The notes: a model not told the origin generated them from the letters alone. Positions 34,286 to 47,642 are shown, counted from the stretch's first letter. The stretch is DNA of 64,000 nucleotides from Helicostylum pulchrum (GCA_025677825.1 JAIXMO010000007.1:248001-312000); one strand, 5' to 3'. A program made the numbers and translations.

Positions 34286-37200
34286 TTATTCGTCTGCTTC
34301 TTGCGCAGATACTTTTGTAATATGATATGATGTTCCAACACGAATTAGTAATGTACGTAGTGCCATACGAATTTCAGGTAGTAAACTTTCTTGACCTAAA
34401 AGTTCAACTGATGGAAGGTAAAATCTAGGGACGTGTCTTAAAAACTAATGTATAAAAAAAGAATACCTTAGCATTACTATCATTACATAAATTATAAAAA
34501 TACGCTTACGTCTTCATCTTGTAACTGCGCTAAACCATTCAAGATGTTAACGACAACAGGAGTCCAAGCAGCAATGGGTTTAGGTTTAGTTTCATGATCG
34601 AGTTCAGCATAAAGTGTAAAGATCTCGTTACAAAGTCTACGAAGAAAATTAGCTTTTTTTTTAAAAAAAAAAAAAGAGGTACTTACGGTATTAAAATCTT
34701 TTCGATTTCAGTACGCTTATCATCCCGATCATTAATATTTTCCAAATTGGCATACATTCTCATCAACACCGAAACATAACAGCCACCACTTGAAGTCTCT
34801 TGTTTTAACAAGTTTGGAAGCTGTTTCATGAACCCGAACCTGAACAAAGCCATACGAAGATCACTATCCACATTAAACTTTTTAGCGAAATGGAAAGATT
34901 TACCGAGACAACCCATTAAAGTCATAAGATGTGAAGCAGGATAAGCACAATAAACAACGTCCTTTACTAACAAATCATTTACTGTTTGAATCAACATCAG
35001 CTGTAACACACATTTGATAATTACTTGCTGAAAGTTCCTTTGGCGCTCTTCACTGATATTGACGTCCAAAGACATGGTATCACTTTCCATATTCTGAGTG
35101 TTTAAATCTATAAAAAAATAAAATAAATATAATTGACTATAAAAAAACAGCATTATAATTACCTCCGTTAGATAAAACCTTGACTTTATCTACTAAATCT
35201 TCTGTATCATCAAATAGTCCATTTGCAGTAGTATTATCGAACAGGTAAATGAAAGTTTCAGTTACCAAATCCCAACACTTGCTATCAAACTTCTCAACGT
35301 TAGCTTCGATATATTGATCAAGACATTCGCAACCGATACGAGCCAAGGTATCATGATCTTGTGTAATACACATACTAAAGAGGTTCATAACATGCTCCAT
35401 CATATCCCTCATATTATCAAAATAATAGGTATATAAATCAACTACATTACGAAGCGCTTCCAGCATCGTGGTAGATAACCACACGCTGTGATCTTCGGGT
35501 GTCATTTGACGTCTATTATGATTACCATCTCTTAAATCGTCAAACAAAGGGAACACAATCTGGCGCGAAACCGTTGTCCAAAACTCGGGAGTAAAAGTGT
35601 TACCATATAATTTCAAAGTTTCAAACAAGTATTCCAAAGCACGCTTACGAACTTCGACATCATCACTTTGCATCACAACTTCTTTTAAGCCATAAAGTAC
35701 AGCGAACCAAAACTTGACCAGGAAATCATCACCGGAGGCTTGCATAGGAACATTTGTAGCATTGATAGCATGAGCATCCGTAATTTCTAAAGGTGTAGTT
35801 TTACTGGCAATTTCCAACATTCTAGGAATTGTTCCTTTAATCATATCCAAAGCAGGTAAACTAATCTTTTGGAACTTTTGGTTCTTCGAAAATTCAACCA
35901 GACAAGAGATATAATCAGGGAAGGTACCATTGGCAACAATATCACCAAATCGTTCATTGGTGACACTACGCACAATATCAAATGTCATATGCACAATGGA
36001 CTCGGACGATTCAAACGCACCTGTTGCAAACACTGAAAGCATGGTCTTCCAACCGGATCTTAAGTGATGAGGTTTAGCTTGAATCATTTGTGAAAGACAA
36101 CGCAACACCATATCTTTAATAGCGACATCGGGATTATTAGCCAATACTTCTCTAAACGGCATCAAGAAATCCTTTTGAAATTTGAAATGAGGTAATTCTT
36201 CCTTATCCAAGAACTTCATTGCCAATTGGCGTAAAGAATCCAAAGCAAAGAAGGCGACATTAAAGTTAGATTGACATCCCACCTTATTATAGTATTCACC
36301 AAGGATAGCCCAAATATTAGACCATTCCATACGAATACGATTCATATTATAATAAGAGATTTCTACTAGCTTTTGTAAACTGTACATGCGAGGATGTTCC
36401 ATGTGTGCTGAAGAAACAATCTCTTCCCATGAGGTTTCACAAAGCGCACGGACGAAATCAACAATGGCACCGCCATTTAAATTGACTGTGGATGTAAATA
36501 ATCGATCGACGGCAAGTACTAAAGATTGTGAAGAACTAGCAGAGGCCACCTCTTCAGTTAAAGATAATTGAGTATTGTTACGAGGAGAGCCGGCGTTACG
36601 ACCGCTATTGTTACGACCACCCATTAAAGAAGTACGACGTCCAAAATCATTAGAAGCCTTACCAGCAGGCGCTCTCTTTGCAGAATTATTAAAGACTTCA
36701 GATTTAGGTCCACCATCTAAACCGCTTGTAATCAATTGAAATCTTTCCAATTGACTAACAGTAGATAAAATTTCTTTCCAGGATCCTTTGAGATAATTAC
36801 CATCAACAGCTGCTACCTCCAATAAAGTTTTAATTGCTTCTACATTTTTGGGCTTCATTTCATTCAAATTAGTCAAGAAAGTGAATTTGGTTAGAGTGGT
36901 TACAAATGCATCACGTTGCAGATCAACGTCTTCAGATTGTACGGTATGGAATAAACAAATAATACGGATAGCGTTTTTGAAACCACCTAAACAAAGACTG
37001 ACAGTAGCTAAATCATCTGATTCTTGTAAAGGACCAGATATACCAGCCAGGAAAGCCATCCAAGCTACTTCAAACATAGGACGTACATGCTCCACATGAG
37101 AAGCAGAATAAAATGTAATCATGTCATTTTCTCCTGCACGGCGACGACTAGCCAACATATTACGGAACATGGCTTCAGTCTTGGAACCCATTTCTTCTGT

Positions 37201-40200
37201 AGCAGCTTGATAAGCTTCGCGACGTACATCACGCGTAATACCGGCATTGACAAGTGCATTTTGAATACCAGCGATACCCAAGACACCATTGTTACCTGGT
37301 GCAGATATCAAAGCAGCTTCATTAGCCGCCTCTACTTCATCCTTCATCTTGATTTCATTATTTGAAATTTCTTCGTATATGGTCTCAAGAATATGTCTGT
37401 CGATATCCTTACCATCATCCAACCCACGGTTGTTGGCAATAAAATCATCCAAGGTCATTCTATGCTTGTTTTGAGGATTATAAAGATCGGTATTTAACAT
37501 AACAACAGAGTAAGCCAAGACATAAGCAGTTTCAGCGTTAGAAAAGATACCAACGTTACCATGGACGTAACGTTCTGCAAACTTTAACATAAATCGATCA
37601 ATTTTTTGACCTTCACCTGGTAATCTGAAAGCTTGCAAAAATAATCGAAGTGCATCTGTAAAGTTCATGTCTGTAAAATCCATTTCGTCCACAAAAGCGT
37701 GCATGATGGCAATATTTTCAGCATCACTGAATTTTTTTTTAAAAAAAAAATCATTTATATATAAATATGTATACATGTATATTTGTAAACAAAAATTAAC
37801 TTACCCTTCACCCAAGTATTCACCAATTAAAGTTTTGTTTAAGCCTTCCGTATGTAGTAAAAATTGAGCAATACTATGATGATCCTTCATGTCTACAAAT
37901 TCATGAAGAGCCAACATAGCTAACCCCTTCTTTGGTTTCCAATTGAATTGTCGAATACCTTCCTGTAATAACTGTTTACGATGTTTTAAATTTTCGAATT
38001 CCTCTGGATCATCTAAACGAGTAGGTGTAACAGAGTTTAATTGGGTGGAGGATGCATTATTGGAAGCAAGTCTGGAAACAGAAGTATTGGAGTGATTCGT
38101 TAGGTTGGTCGAGGAGCGATCTTCACTTTCACGAGGTGTATCTTCTTCATTACTTCCAACGCCAGCAGGGATACTGACAGAGTTATTTTGATACCAACCT
38201 ACGAGTGAACGAAGTACAGCTACTAGACATTCAAGTGACTTGAACCGAATAGCAGATTCAGGCATTGATGCGGCTTGATTTTGTTTATCGCTATGCAAGA
38301 TGGTTGCAGTTGTAAGAGGAGGAGGAATAAACGAAGAAGAATGACCATGAATACCAGCATAAGCACTAGAGATAGGATCAGCCAAATGATTTTCATAATC
38401 TTTACCATTGGTAGGCTGATTATGCGAGGTAGTAATCTTAGAGAGTACATTTACCAAACGTTCATAGATATTATCTAACGCAGCACGATCACAATCATAA
38501 TTCAAATAGATATCGACTAGAGTTTGTGGATCCTCACATACACGCAACACACCTTTTAATAACGAGAACTTTTGTTGGTTAGAAGCATTACGCATTTCCA
38601 AGATACGTAATACAATTTCTTTTAAAAAGATTTCAATTTCGTTTTTTAAGTAAACACGTAGACCTTGTACTACTCGCCACAGAATTTCGTGTGTGATATC
38701 GAATACTTGTGGTACAATGGAAAATGCATTACGGCCAATACTGGGACAAAGGTATTGTTTGACTTCTAAGATAAATGGGTTTGCGCGGTGACCACTAGGG
38801 TCTGTTACTGCAGAAGAGAAAAATACTTGGTCGGATGTAAAGACATCAATATGAGACATCATAATGGTTAAAATTAAGTGTAAAGAAAGTAGTTTGGATC
38901 GCATAGAATAAGATCGCATGTCATTACCCCTAAAAATAAAATTAAAAAGTTAAAAAAAAACTGTTGCTCCCTTTTTAAAAAAAAAATACTTTTTTTACCA
39001 TTCAGATTGAATTGATTTCTTTGAAAGCTTACAAAGAGCTCTAAATACGAGAATAGCGTCTTTAATATAAAGATCTGCGTCTGTCTCTTCTTTACCATTT
39101 TGCATATCATCATTTTCAAAAGAACCTCTTCCATCCGATGCCCCGCTACTATATATATAAAAGGGTATTTAATTGATTATTATTTGTATTTTTTCGTTTT
39201 CGTTTTCTTACGTTGTCTCATAAGTAGGTACAGTATTTACGGCATTGGCGCCGGAAGAAGAACCATTTTGTTCCTCTTGAAACACATTTGCAGTATCATT
39301 CAAGAAATCCTCGTAATTATCCTTCGATTTTCCACTTGGTAACTTGTGATCCATTTCAGTACGAGCCATATTAGCCTCTACAATAATTTGTTGTTGATAT
39401 GCATTTGAATCCTCTTCTGTCTCAATAGGAGCATTAGGTGCAATTGTACCGGATTCTTCTTGAACATCTTGAATTTCTTGTTCGTTAATAGATTCTGGTC
39501 TTCCAACTTCAATTATATGATTTTCAACAATATGGTTAGGGTGGGATTTAACTCTTCTAAAGATATGATCAACCATTTGAGTCATGGTAACTTGAGCAAC
39601 ATTTTGATTGTCATTATTACGAGATAGTAAAAATATATTGTAAGTGGTGCGTACTGCTTTTAATAAGGCTGATAAATGAAGTGGATTACTGGTAGAATAA
39701 ACTGCATCAAGTAAAGCCTAAGAAAAAAAAAGTAAGTATGACCAATAAGTATATGACAAGTATTTCTAAAAACCTTGATAATTTGTAACTGAACTTTCTT
39801 GTCAGTTTCTTCACCAATAAAACAATCACAAATACCGTCTACAACTTTTTCCATAACTTGAGTTTGTGCTACTTCATCTTCCATATCAGCAACATAATTA
39901 TAAGTGATAAACTTGCCAAGACAATCCAGCGATATTGTCATTAAATTTGCTGAACGTGTATCAATGGCAGTTTGAAGTGCAGTTAAAATGACAGAAGACC
40001 TTGCGATAATCGGGATAAGTAATTTATTCGTTTTTATATGTATTAAAAAAAAAATTATTTTACCGAGTTTGACCTTCTGGAACAGGTTCGTTATCCTTCA
40101 ACATTTCTATTATATAAACTATTAGCCTTTATTTTTTAATATAATATATAAAATTTTAAATTATACGTTACTAAGTGCAATATCGACAGCTTCTTTTAAA

Positions 40201-40319
40201 GGTTTACTACGCTTGGCTTCCCTAGCGGAAGCAACTTTCTCCAGTGCATTGATAACAAATACAGCACTTGATTGTTGAGTTGGAGATGATGTATTTTGTG
40301 AAGTTGCAGTCGATACCAT
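34286..40319 (-). CDS. SEC7: SEC7-domain Arf guanine-nucleotide exchange factor (Sec7/BIG)
   Basis: Activates Arf GTPases at the trans-Golgi, upstream of clathrin adaptor recruitment. Ten exons (40319-40172, 40106-40064, 39999-39774, 39717-39212, 39148-38999, 38929-37805, 37726-35163, 35107-34687, 34636-34510, 34444-34286) keep phase throughout and encode about 1822 residues, normal for BIG1/2 and Sec7. The N-terminal DCB region has 'LGKFITYNYVADMEDEVAQT'; 'ADLYIKDAILVFRALCKLSK' is followed by the HUS box 'YLNYDCD'. The Sec7 domain begins around 'QFNWKPKKGLAMLALHEFVD', with the catalytic glutamate in 'AFRLPGEGQKIDRFMLKFAE' and 'YVLAYSVVMLNTDLYNPQNK'. HDS repeats fill the rest. All motifs are intact. 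Confidence 0.96.
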
Positions 40320-40734
40320 TTATTACAAGATGGATTTCTTTCTAATCTAGAGGAATTCTAACAACTTTTTGTTGGTACAACGCATTCTTATTATTATTTT
40401 ACTCATGTTATTTATCGTACCCTGAACTGTATAAAGATGGTTAAAAAGAGAAAAAGAAAAAGAAAGGCAAAGTGGTTTAGAAGAAGGGAAAAATATAAAA
40501 AAAAAAAATGAAAAATGTCTGGGTTGGGATTTAATACATGTGTGCACACACACACACACACACAAAAGATTACCCTGCAAATTATGGTATATTATAATGG
40601 ATATTTTATTTAAATGAGGAAAATGATCATATTGTTAAAAGGATTTCTTCTTTTTGTGCTATTATTATATTTGTGATTGTAAGTTAGTAGTCGTCTTGCT
40701 TGTATTTCGAACAGAAAAAAGGCATAAGGTAGAG

Positions 40735-40765
<31 letters not shown>

Positions 40766-41029
40766 TGCTTGTGTTTGTTTAATGAAGGATAGTATACATA
40801 AAAAATCTTCTTGGTTGTTATATAGTGTATAAGTACATATAAGTAAATATATATATATGTCTGTATATATGTAGTTATATATAAATATATAGGCTATATA
40901 GGTATGGTTATATAATATAATTATAAAAAAAGAAAAAAGAAAAAAAAAAGCAAAAAAATATAACGGTTATTTATACATAAACAAAAATCATGCCAACGTA
41001 AATTTTATTTAAAATATGCTGCAAATGTA
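40320..41029. promoter_or_regulatory. SEC7 upstream region / PPR gene 3' flank
   Basis: 710 bp of very AT-rich DNA with a (CA)n tract at about 40544-40563, an (AT)n-(AG)n tract at 40736-40765 and many ATATAT words. It should hold the SEC7 promoter and the polyadenylation region of the PPR gene. No gene is seen. Confidence 0.4.
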
Positions 41030-43629
41030 TTATTTAAATGCGACATAGTCTATATTTTTCTTTAAATTTCTAAAACCCTTATTTTGGTCTGTCAACTTTG
41101 GAAAGATGTTCTCAGATAACCATTTCAATTCATTGATTGACTGTTCTTGTTTAGCTAATCGCACGATACCTTGTACAGTCTTGTGAGAGATGGCGATTTG
41201 GTCAGTTTGATCATTTAATGTACGCAATACATCAAATACAAGTGATACATTTTGATTATCCAGTAAGGTACAAATATAAACATCAATAAAAGTCATATCT
41301 AATCTTGAATAAGGAGCAGTAGGAAAAGGTACGGTAGGAGATGCCTTTTCTCTAACGGGGACAGGGATTTTACCTTCTTTTTCAAATCTTGACATTGTAT
41401 ACTTATTAAATAATGTTTGAATACCTTCTCTATCATCTTCTAGTGCCAATTTAGATAATTTGGCTTCCCAAATACCTTGACTGCAAACAACATTCTTGCT
41501 ATCTAATTCATTTAAAATATTTTCTGCAGTAGTATTTAAACCTTGAATTGAGACTGATGCACGCAACATGGGGAGATAAAACTCAGGTGAATCAAGATAA
41601 GGCCATTTAGCAAGGTCATCAGCGTGTGTCTTCTTGGCGTGAACTTTTATAACTTGTTTTTTCATTTCATTTATGATATCTTTAGCTTCATTGGGTAATT
41701 GTGCTGCAACACAGCAATCAAGCATAGCTCTATAAGTCGTCCAATCAACTCTATCTTTAGGAATCTCTCTGTCCATTTCACACTTTACTACTGTCATTGC
41801 TCTCTTTGCTTGTGTAGGATTTAATGACGATAATGCAAATATTGCACTGTAGAGTTTAACATCTGATTGAAGACCGTGTTTCTTGAATTTTCTCCAACGA
41901 CTACGGAATGCTTGAGTCTTTCCTCCCGCTGCTAAGCATGTCATTAATGTTACAAAAGTAAATCTATCATGAGGTATGTGTGCATCCAACATAATCTTTT
42001 CAAGTTCAAATACACGATTATCTAATTTGAAAACACAATGTTCATATGGTCTAGCAGGTAAAAGTGAGTTCAATTCGAAATTATCATAATAGTATTGATC
42101 ACCACGGTGAGGAATACAGGCACGGAATAAAGAATGAAACGTAGGATGATTTAATGTGTTGATACCAGCTGTTTGCATCTTGGCTACTACTTCCAAACAC
42201 TTGTCGAGTCTAATATTACGACGACCATTATATTGTCTTGATGTAGAGTAACCTACCAACATATTACGATGACTAGCATCATTTGGCTTAATATTATGGG
42301 AAGGCATGTACGATTCAAAAATTTCCTCGGCCTTTTCCATAGGGAATTGAATAGGATCGATACAGTTGGCAATAGTAAGGTATTCTAATACAACATTACA
42401 ATCTGTAATATCAACTGGCTTTTCTGCTTTAAACATATCCTTTGTTAAATCGGACCATGATTGATTTAATTGATCAAATTCAGTTGAGTCGGCTGGTTTC
42501 AAATCGAGTCCACTAGCACCACGGGTTTGCTTTAATTCTCTACACATATTTTCTAATGCAACTTTATGAGCGATAAGTAACATTGTCTTATCAGATGCGC
42601 TGTCGGGATATAATTGGTTACACATATCAGTATATTTTGAAGTTCGAGTAATATCACCGTGGAATCCATAACAACGAATTAATTTGAGAAGTGTGTGGCG
42701 CTTGAGTTCACCTCTTTCTTTTAATTTTTGAATCAAGTCTTCTACTTTATCGTGTGATTTGGTAGCAGCAAATGAGAGTAAAGCACTTGTATAAAACGAT
42801 TGCTTTTTAGCGGGGCTACCATTTTTAGCAATGCAAGCATTGATACCATATACTCTATTCATAATACCATAAGCCTATTTTTTTTTTATAAAAAAATGTT
42901 TAATTCGTGGTTTTTTATAAATAAAAACGCTTGACACTTACTCTCATTAATAATTCCCAGGCATGTTGATCTTTCAATGTTGTCAAGTCAAAAATCTCTG
43001 TAAATCTATCAACAAGAGCACGTAAATCCTCTACACGATAAGTACCACCAAATCTAAAACCAAGCTTTAATACACTCTTCCAAACATCGATATTCTCCAC
43101 TACATCCAAAGGTAATTGTGATTTTTCTGAATAAAACCAATTGGCTACAGTCGCACATGATTCCATATCAAAAGGTAAATCTCGAAGCATGTCGACTAAA
43201 CAAAGGTACAATCCAGGTGTAGCAATGCCCAACTCTTGCGCATTTTGTACTGTCTTGATAGCTCCCTTTAAATTACCTGTGCTTTTAAACTCTTCCAGGG
43301 TCTCGTAAAGTGATGCTTCGGTGATGGCTGGTTGAGGATTGGTTGAGGTAGTAACTTTTGTTAATAATTCCTCTTGTTGTACTTTATGGATGGTTCCAAT
43401 TGAAAAAGCACGAGTAGCTACTATTGTATATTTTTATAAAAGAAATGAGTAAAATAGTAACGGTAAAACAGAAAATTAATGTCAAAAAAAAAGGGTCCAC
43501 TTTTTATTTGTAGATGGTTCACTTACAGGGAGTCAAAGAGACAGCTCTTTTAATAAGAGTTCCTTGAACTAAAGGCTTTAATTGCAAGTGTTTTGACTTT
43601 ACTAAAGCTCTGCCTAGTTTAGGTAACAT
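41030..43629 (-). CDS. Mitochondrial pentatricopeptide-repeat (PPR) protein
   Basis: A probable organelle RNA-binding protein for mitochondrial transcript stability or translation. Three exons (43629-43527, 43420-42942, 42874-41030) encode about 808 residues. The N-terminus 'LPKLGRALVKSKHLQLKPLV' with later 'LIKRAVSLTP' and 'ATRAFSIG' is basic and hydroxylated, like a mitochondrial presequence. The rest is all-helical with PPR-like units, for example 'LDKCLEVVAKMQTAGINTLN', 'HPTFHSLFRACIPHRG', 'FTFVTLMTCLAAGGKTQAFR', 'VKLYSAIFALSSLNPTQAKR' and 'TYRAMLDCCVAAQLPNEAKD'. Fungal PPR proteins diverge quickly, so I cannot name an orthologue (Pet309, Dmr1 and Cya5 types are candidates). Confidence 0.82.
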
Positions 43630-45044
43630 GTCAAAAAAATGATATATGAGCTAGAATGACCCGCTGTTGGTTTAATAAAAAACCTGGGTCTACTTCAAAT
43701 CGAGAGCTGTCATTTGAACTTCCGTCTCTCGCGTCATCTTTTATTGGCAGTCTCAGAAATGTAAAGAAATTGGTTTTATGGTGTTATGCGATATGACTAC
43801 GAGTATGCAAGAGATACATTGCTTTTTTGTCTCAACGGTGAGAGGAAAATTTTGCTTATTTGGAAACTATATACTATTTATTAGTAAGTATATATAATGA
43901 TTTCCCTTCTTTAAAAGCCTAATCTGTTCAAGCCAAGTACTAACTTATCAATAATGGCCGCTATACGAGCATAATTAATATATATTAAAATACTTGATAA
44001 TTGTAACTATCAATTAGATCTAAGCCCCAGATCTAATCTCTAGCTGTATGTATGTATATGTAGTTGTCAATTTTATAGAGCTTTATAGAATCACCAAGTA
44101 GGGAAAAACAGTCGGCAAGTTAGAATTTTCAGGCACCAGAAATATATCTGACTTCGCCTTAACTTTGTGTTTTGCATACGGTTCATACTAATTAAATTCT
44201 ACTGCATCGTTCATTTAAGTAATTTTTTATCTATCACAAAAGTACTTAGAAATCATTCCGAACATCTTATTTTGATCTAGGCGATTTTAGATTACTTTAA
44301 GTGGCAAAGTTGCTTACTACTGCATAAAAGCAAATATGCTTTAAAAATGGTATGTACTTGAATTTTTGGAAAATCTCCCGCCTATTCATAAAGTTATTTC
44401 CCGACTTGTAATATGCATATTACAATCTTTAGCTTTTTGTTTATTTGTGATATCTACAGAAAAAAGCGTGAATATCTCACAGTTGGTCGGTAAACGCATA
44501 ATACCGGAAAGTATTAAAATTCAAATTATTGGGAGACTGCATAAAAACGTGCTTGTGCCTGAAAAAAGAAAATAAGAGTCATTTTATATTATGTAAGGCT
44601 CTTCTATATTCGTACATGCTAAAACTAAATAGTAAAAAAGTATAATTTATTAGATACAATAATTTGGCCTTATATTATAAATTTAAATGGATAAATCACA
44701 TTCTTATACTTTGCAAGTAGACCAAGAATATCATAATATTTAGCCTCTTCTAGCAGAAACCCTAAATTTGTTTTTCTAATGTCATACATCTTCGGGGTTT
44801 ATCAAAGGGAAAAGATTAGAAAAAATAGGTTAATAATTATGATTCCAAGATAATCAAAATTAGAATAGTATTAAAGGAGTTATTGTAAATTGTATTGTCT
44901 AACGATTTATTAAGTAGAAAAAAAAAGTTTATCCTGGATATACTAAACTAAAAAGAATCCACTTTATACAAGATAAAAAAAAAGACCTTATTTTTTTTTC
45001 ATTATGTGCAATTACACTTCTACAAAAAAGTTACCAGATTTTTT
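43630..45044. other. Intergenic DNA between PPR gene and Fanzor relic
   Basis: The first 100-200 bp upstream of 43629 should carry the PPR promoter. A 69-codon plus frame at 44366-44575 has ordinary composition but no motif that I know. The part nearest 45045 is the 3' flank of the Fanzor relic, where a guide (omega) RNA would be expected in an intact element; I see no clear hairpin to mark it. Confidence 0.4.
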
Positions 45045-45150
45045 TTAGTTGTCCGAAAATAAAGCATAATTAAAAGTCTTACCCGTGTAATAATCTAAAT
45101 CCCAAAGAGGGAAACCGTGTTTACTACGACAATTGTATAGTTCGATATGA

Positions 45151-47317
45151 TTAACCTCTTGAATAGACTATTGGTCTACCCATACCTTTCCAAACGGAAA
45201 GAGAGATCGACATCATATTCTTGGCAGCGTTGACATCGCGCTGCCATAGTGTATTACAGGTTTTGCATACCAGTACACTATGGTCTTTGGCACGAGACAC
45301 ACTGTCCGAAGAATCAGTTCCACACCGACTACAAATGCGCGAAGTCTTAAACTCGTCAACTGGCACAACAAGAAGATCACCAACAGATTCTCTTTTTTTT
45401 TAAACATCTCCACAGGACACCGATAACACCACAACGTAAACCTTTCAATTTTACGACGTTCTTGCCAAACATTCCGTTTCCGAACACGAAGAGAGGCACT
45501 TTCGATTTTTCTTCTTGTTCAAACTTTGAAGGGTTCCATTTACCGCTTCTATAAAGTAAGTATTATATGTAAGTATTGAATCAACACATAAATTTGCACA
45601 CCTAAAATTACCTTCTGCTCTGCTGTTGCTTCTTAGTAGTCTTCAACTTCCTCTTTCTCTTATTCTTTTTCCTTTTACCCCTCTTCTTTCTATTATATTT
45701 AGAGGTACCATGTAGCAACATATTTACCATAAGTTCAGGTGCTCTTTGCCTGCCTTGGTAAAGGTTAAACCGATCTTTCGCAGTGCGTGGTCCGTAGAAA
45801 GCAAATATGTAACCATATTGATAAGCATATAGCGAGCATACGAGCGTAAGGTGTCAGCATTTGTAGTCTTGCACGACGGAATTCCTGACTCGATTACAGT
45901 GATATTGTTAAGATCTTTTTTCTTTTGTTGTTTAACTGCATAGGCGGTATATCCAGTGAGATGATAATATTCTTTGGTCGAGCAATGTCTTATTTGATGC
46001 TCATTTAAATCAAGTCCAACGAAGGCAGTATAAACAGATTTTCTTCCGGGGTCCAAGAAAGCCATTCTAAAAGATTCCACAATCTCCTCTACGGAGAAGT
46101 CTTTTTGTTCTAACTTCTGGTTAGATATGGTGTATTTGTCATCGTCTTTTTTATTTGCCCTTCTGTAAAAAAGAAAGCCGACACAGAACCCATCGGATCT
46201 GACAATATTTCCAAATAAGATATTGCTATCCCCATTCGGCAAGAGCTGTTTAATACTACGATATGGTTGAAGCCAAGTTAATATATTTTGCTTCTTTCAA
46301 ACTTAGAGATATAATATTTAACGTTTATATCCTAATACTTTAAAGCTGAATGCTTTATAAAAAAAATTGAAGCTGTTCGATATAACCCCTCGGTAATGAA
46401 TTCTTGACAAAGGCAGATAGCGCTTTTACACTGATATTCGCAAATCTCCAGTGCACTGTAGGTTTTGGCAAAATATGGAATAGTTTTGGCAGAAGAAGGC
46501 GTCAAAAATTGAAAAGACAATGATGAGCATGTTCGTCTTCATACTGGTCCAGAATAAATTTGAGACATTTGTATACCTTTTCAGGCGCAGAAGACAAAGT
46601 CGTAAGAGTCACCTTTTGACCAATTAAAGCTCTGATAGGTTCACATTTTTGGCCTATTGTATTCTTCATCATGTCTTCCGTTACGCCCTCTGGTAAAATT
46701 ATATTATCAGGCCATTTTGGATCTCCTTTACATAAGTCTTGATAGCAATAGCTTTTGTCAATGTTTTTAATAGCGTTATAATTCATTAACGAATATGAAT
46801 GTTTTTTTTATTAGCGATATATTTTTTAGAAATATTATATATCATTTTTTTATATCTTATTGCTTACGTTGAAAGTATTCTGTAAAATGTAATATAGATA
46901 GTTAAGAAGGTGCACCTCAAAGTTTTCCACTACGTTGTTTTGGTAGCTGGTAGCTAACTCAGTACACGCCTCGCTCAAGCATTGTGAAGCTCCCGCTTCC
47001 ATGGTTTTATCATATACTATATTTGTATGTTCTGATCTAAATGTATTCCAAATTGCCAACATATCAGCTGGTATATTGGTGCTAGCTGTTACTCTTTTTG
47101 AATTTATCATTTGACAAACAGAATACCAAAACCGCTTTCTAAATATACAGTGAGGAATGTCATTGTCTTGTGGCTGTTGAGAACGACGTGTAATGTAATA
47201 ACTAGTTTACAAAATCTGAGCACGGAATACAATTTCACGTATATCTATGCTTGCAGATACGGCAGCTGGTTTCAGGCGATTTAAATTGTCTTGATTGACG
47301 CGTTTATCAAGAGGCAT
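45151..47317 (-). pseudogene. Fanzor (eukaryotic TnpB-like RuvC nuclease), multiply disrupted
   Basis: Fanzors are transposon-borne, RNA-guided DNA nucleases related to TnpB and Cas12. Reading from 47317 down: exon 47317-47211, then exon 47138-46868 with 'KRVTASTNIPADMLAIWNTF' and 'ELATSYQNNVVENFEVHLLN', then 'YCYQDLCKGDPKWPDNIILP' near 46745. RuvC-I is 'FLDPGRKSVYTAFVG' near 46050, followed by 'RFNLYQGRQRAPELMVNMLL' near 45760 and a Lys/Arg-rich stretch. 'PLFVFGNGMFGKN' and 'VVKLKGLRCGVIG' lie near 45460. The C-terminal zinc ribbon 'ICSRCG...VCKTCNTLW' and RuvC-III 'QRDVNAAKNM' end the gene. Breaks: an unresolved join near 46.80 kb, a frame change near 46510, an in-frame TAG at 46332-46334, a one-base loss near 45803, and one extra A in a nine-A run at 45393-45401. 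An intron (donor GTAATT near 45610, acceptor near 45553) still fits. The gene is a relic. Confidence 0.85.
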
Positions 47318-47642
47318 TTTTCTAGTGAAAGTTGGCCTAGATCTTCTTTGAATACGACTTGCTTGGTGGGAGTAACTAGAAAGAAGGTTTAGGTAATTTC
47401 AAATTTCAAATTTCCAGCCAGGTTTTTTTTTAAAAAAAAAATTTAAATGCTTCAAAGAGTCCTTTTCCAAAATAACCTGATTTGTAAACTATATTATAAT
47501 TTGAGCACTGTTCTATTATGAATGTTTTGTAAAGTCGTGATACAGGCGAAGGACATGAATCTAATAAATCAAAAAAAAATTATTTGACTTTTTAATGTGC
47601 AATTATTATTTTTATTATCTTGATTTTTTTGGGGGGTTTTTT
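47318..47642. other. Short intergenic spacer upstream of the Fanzor relic
   Basis: 325 bp between the Fanzor N-terminus and the stop of the DUF2828 gene. It contains a T9/A10 palindromic run near 47424-47441 and a repeated 'aaatttcaaatttc' word. I see no terminal inverted repeat matching the other side of the relic, so the element's end is not defined. Confidence 0.4.

Noticed and set aside
44366..44575. 69-codon plus frame beside the Fanzor relic, considered as a second transposon gene
   Set aside because: A vague likeness to helix-turn-helix starts of Tc1-type transposases is not enough; there is no catalytic DDE region nearby.
45045..45155. Open frame continuing about 36 codons past the Fanzor stop in another phase
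   Set aside because: A frame this short is expected by chance in AT-rich DNA; Fanzor proteins normally end soon after the RDVNAAKN region.
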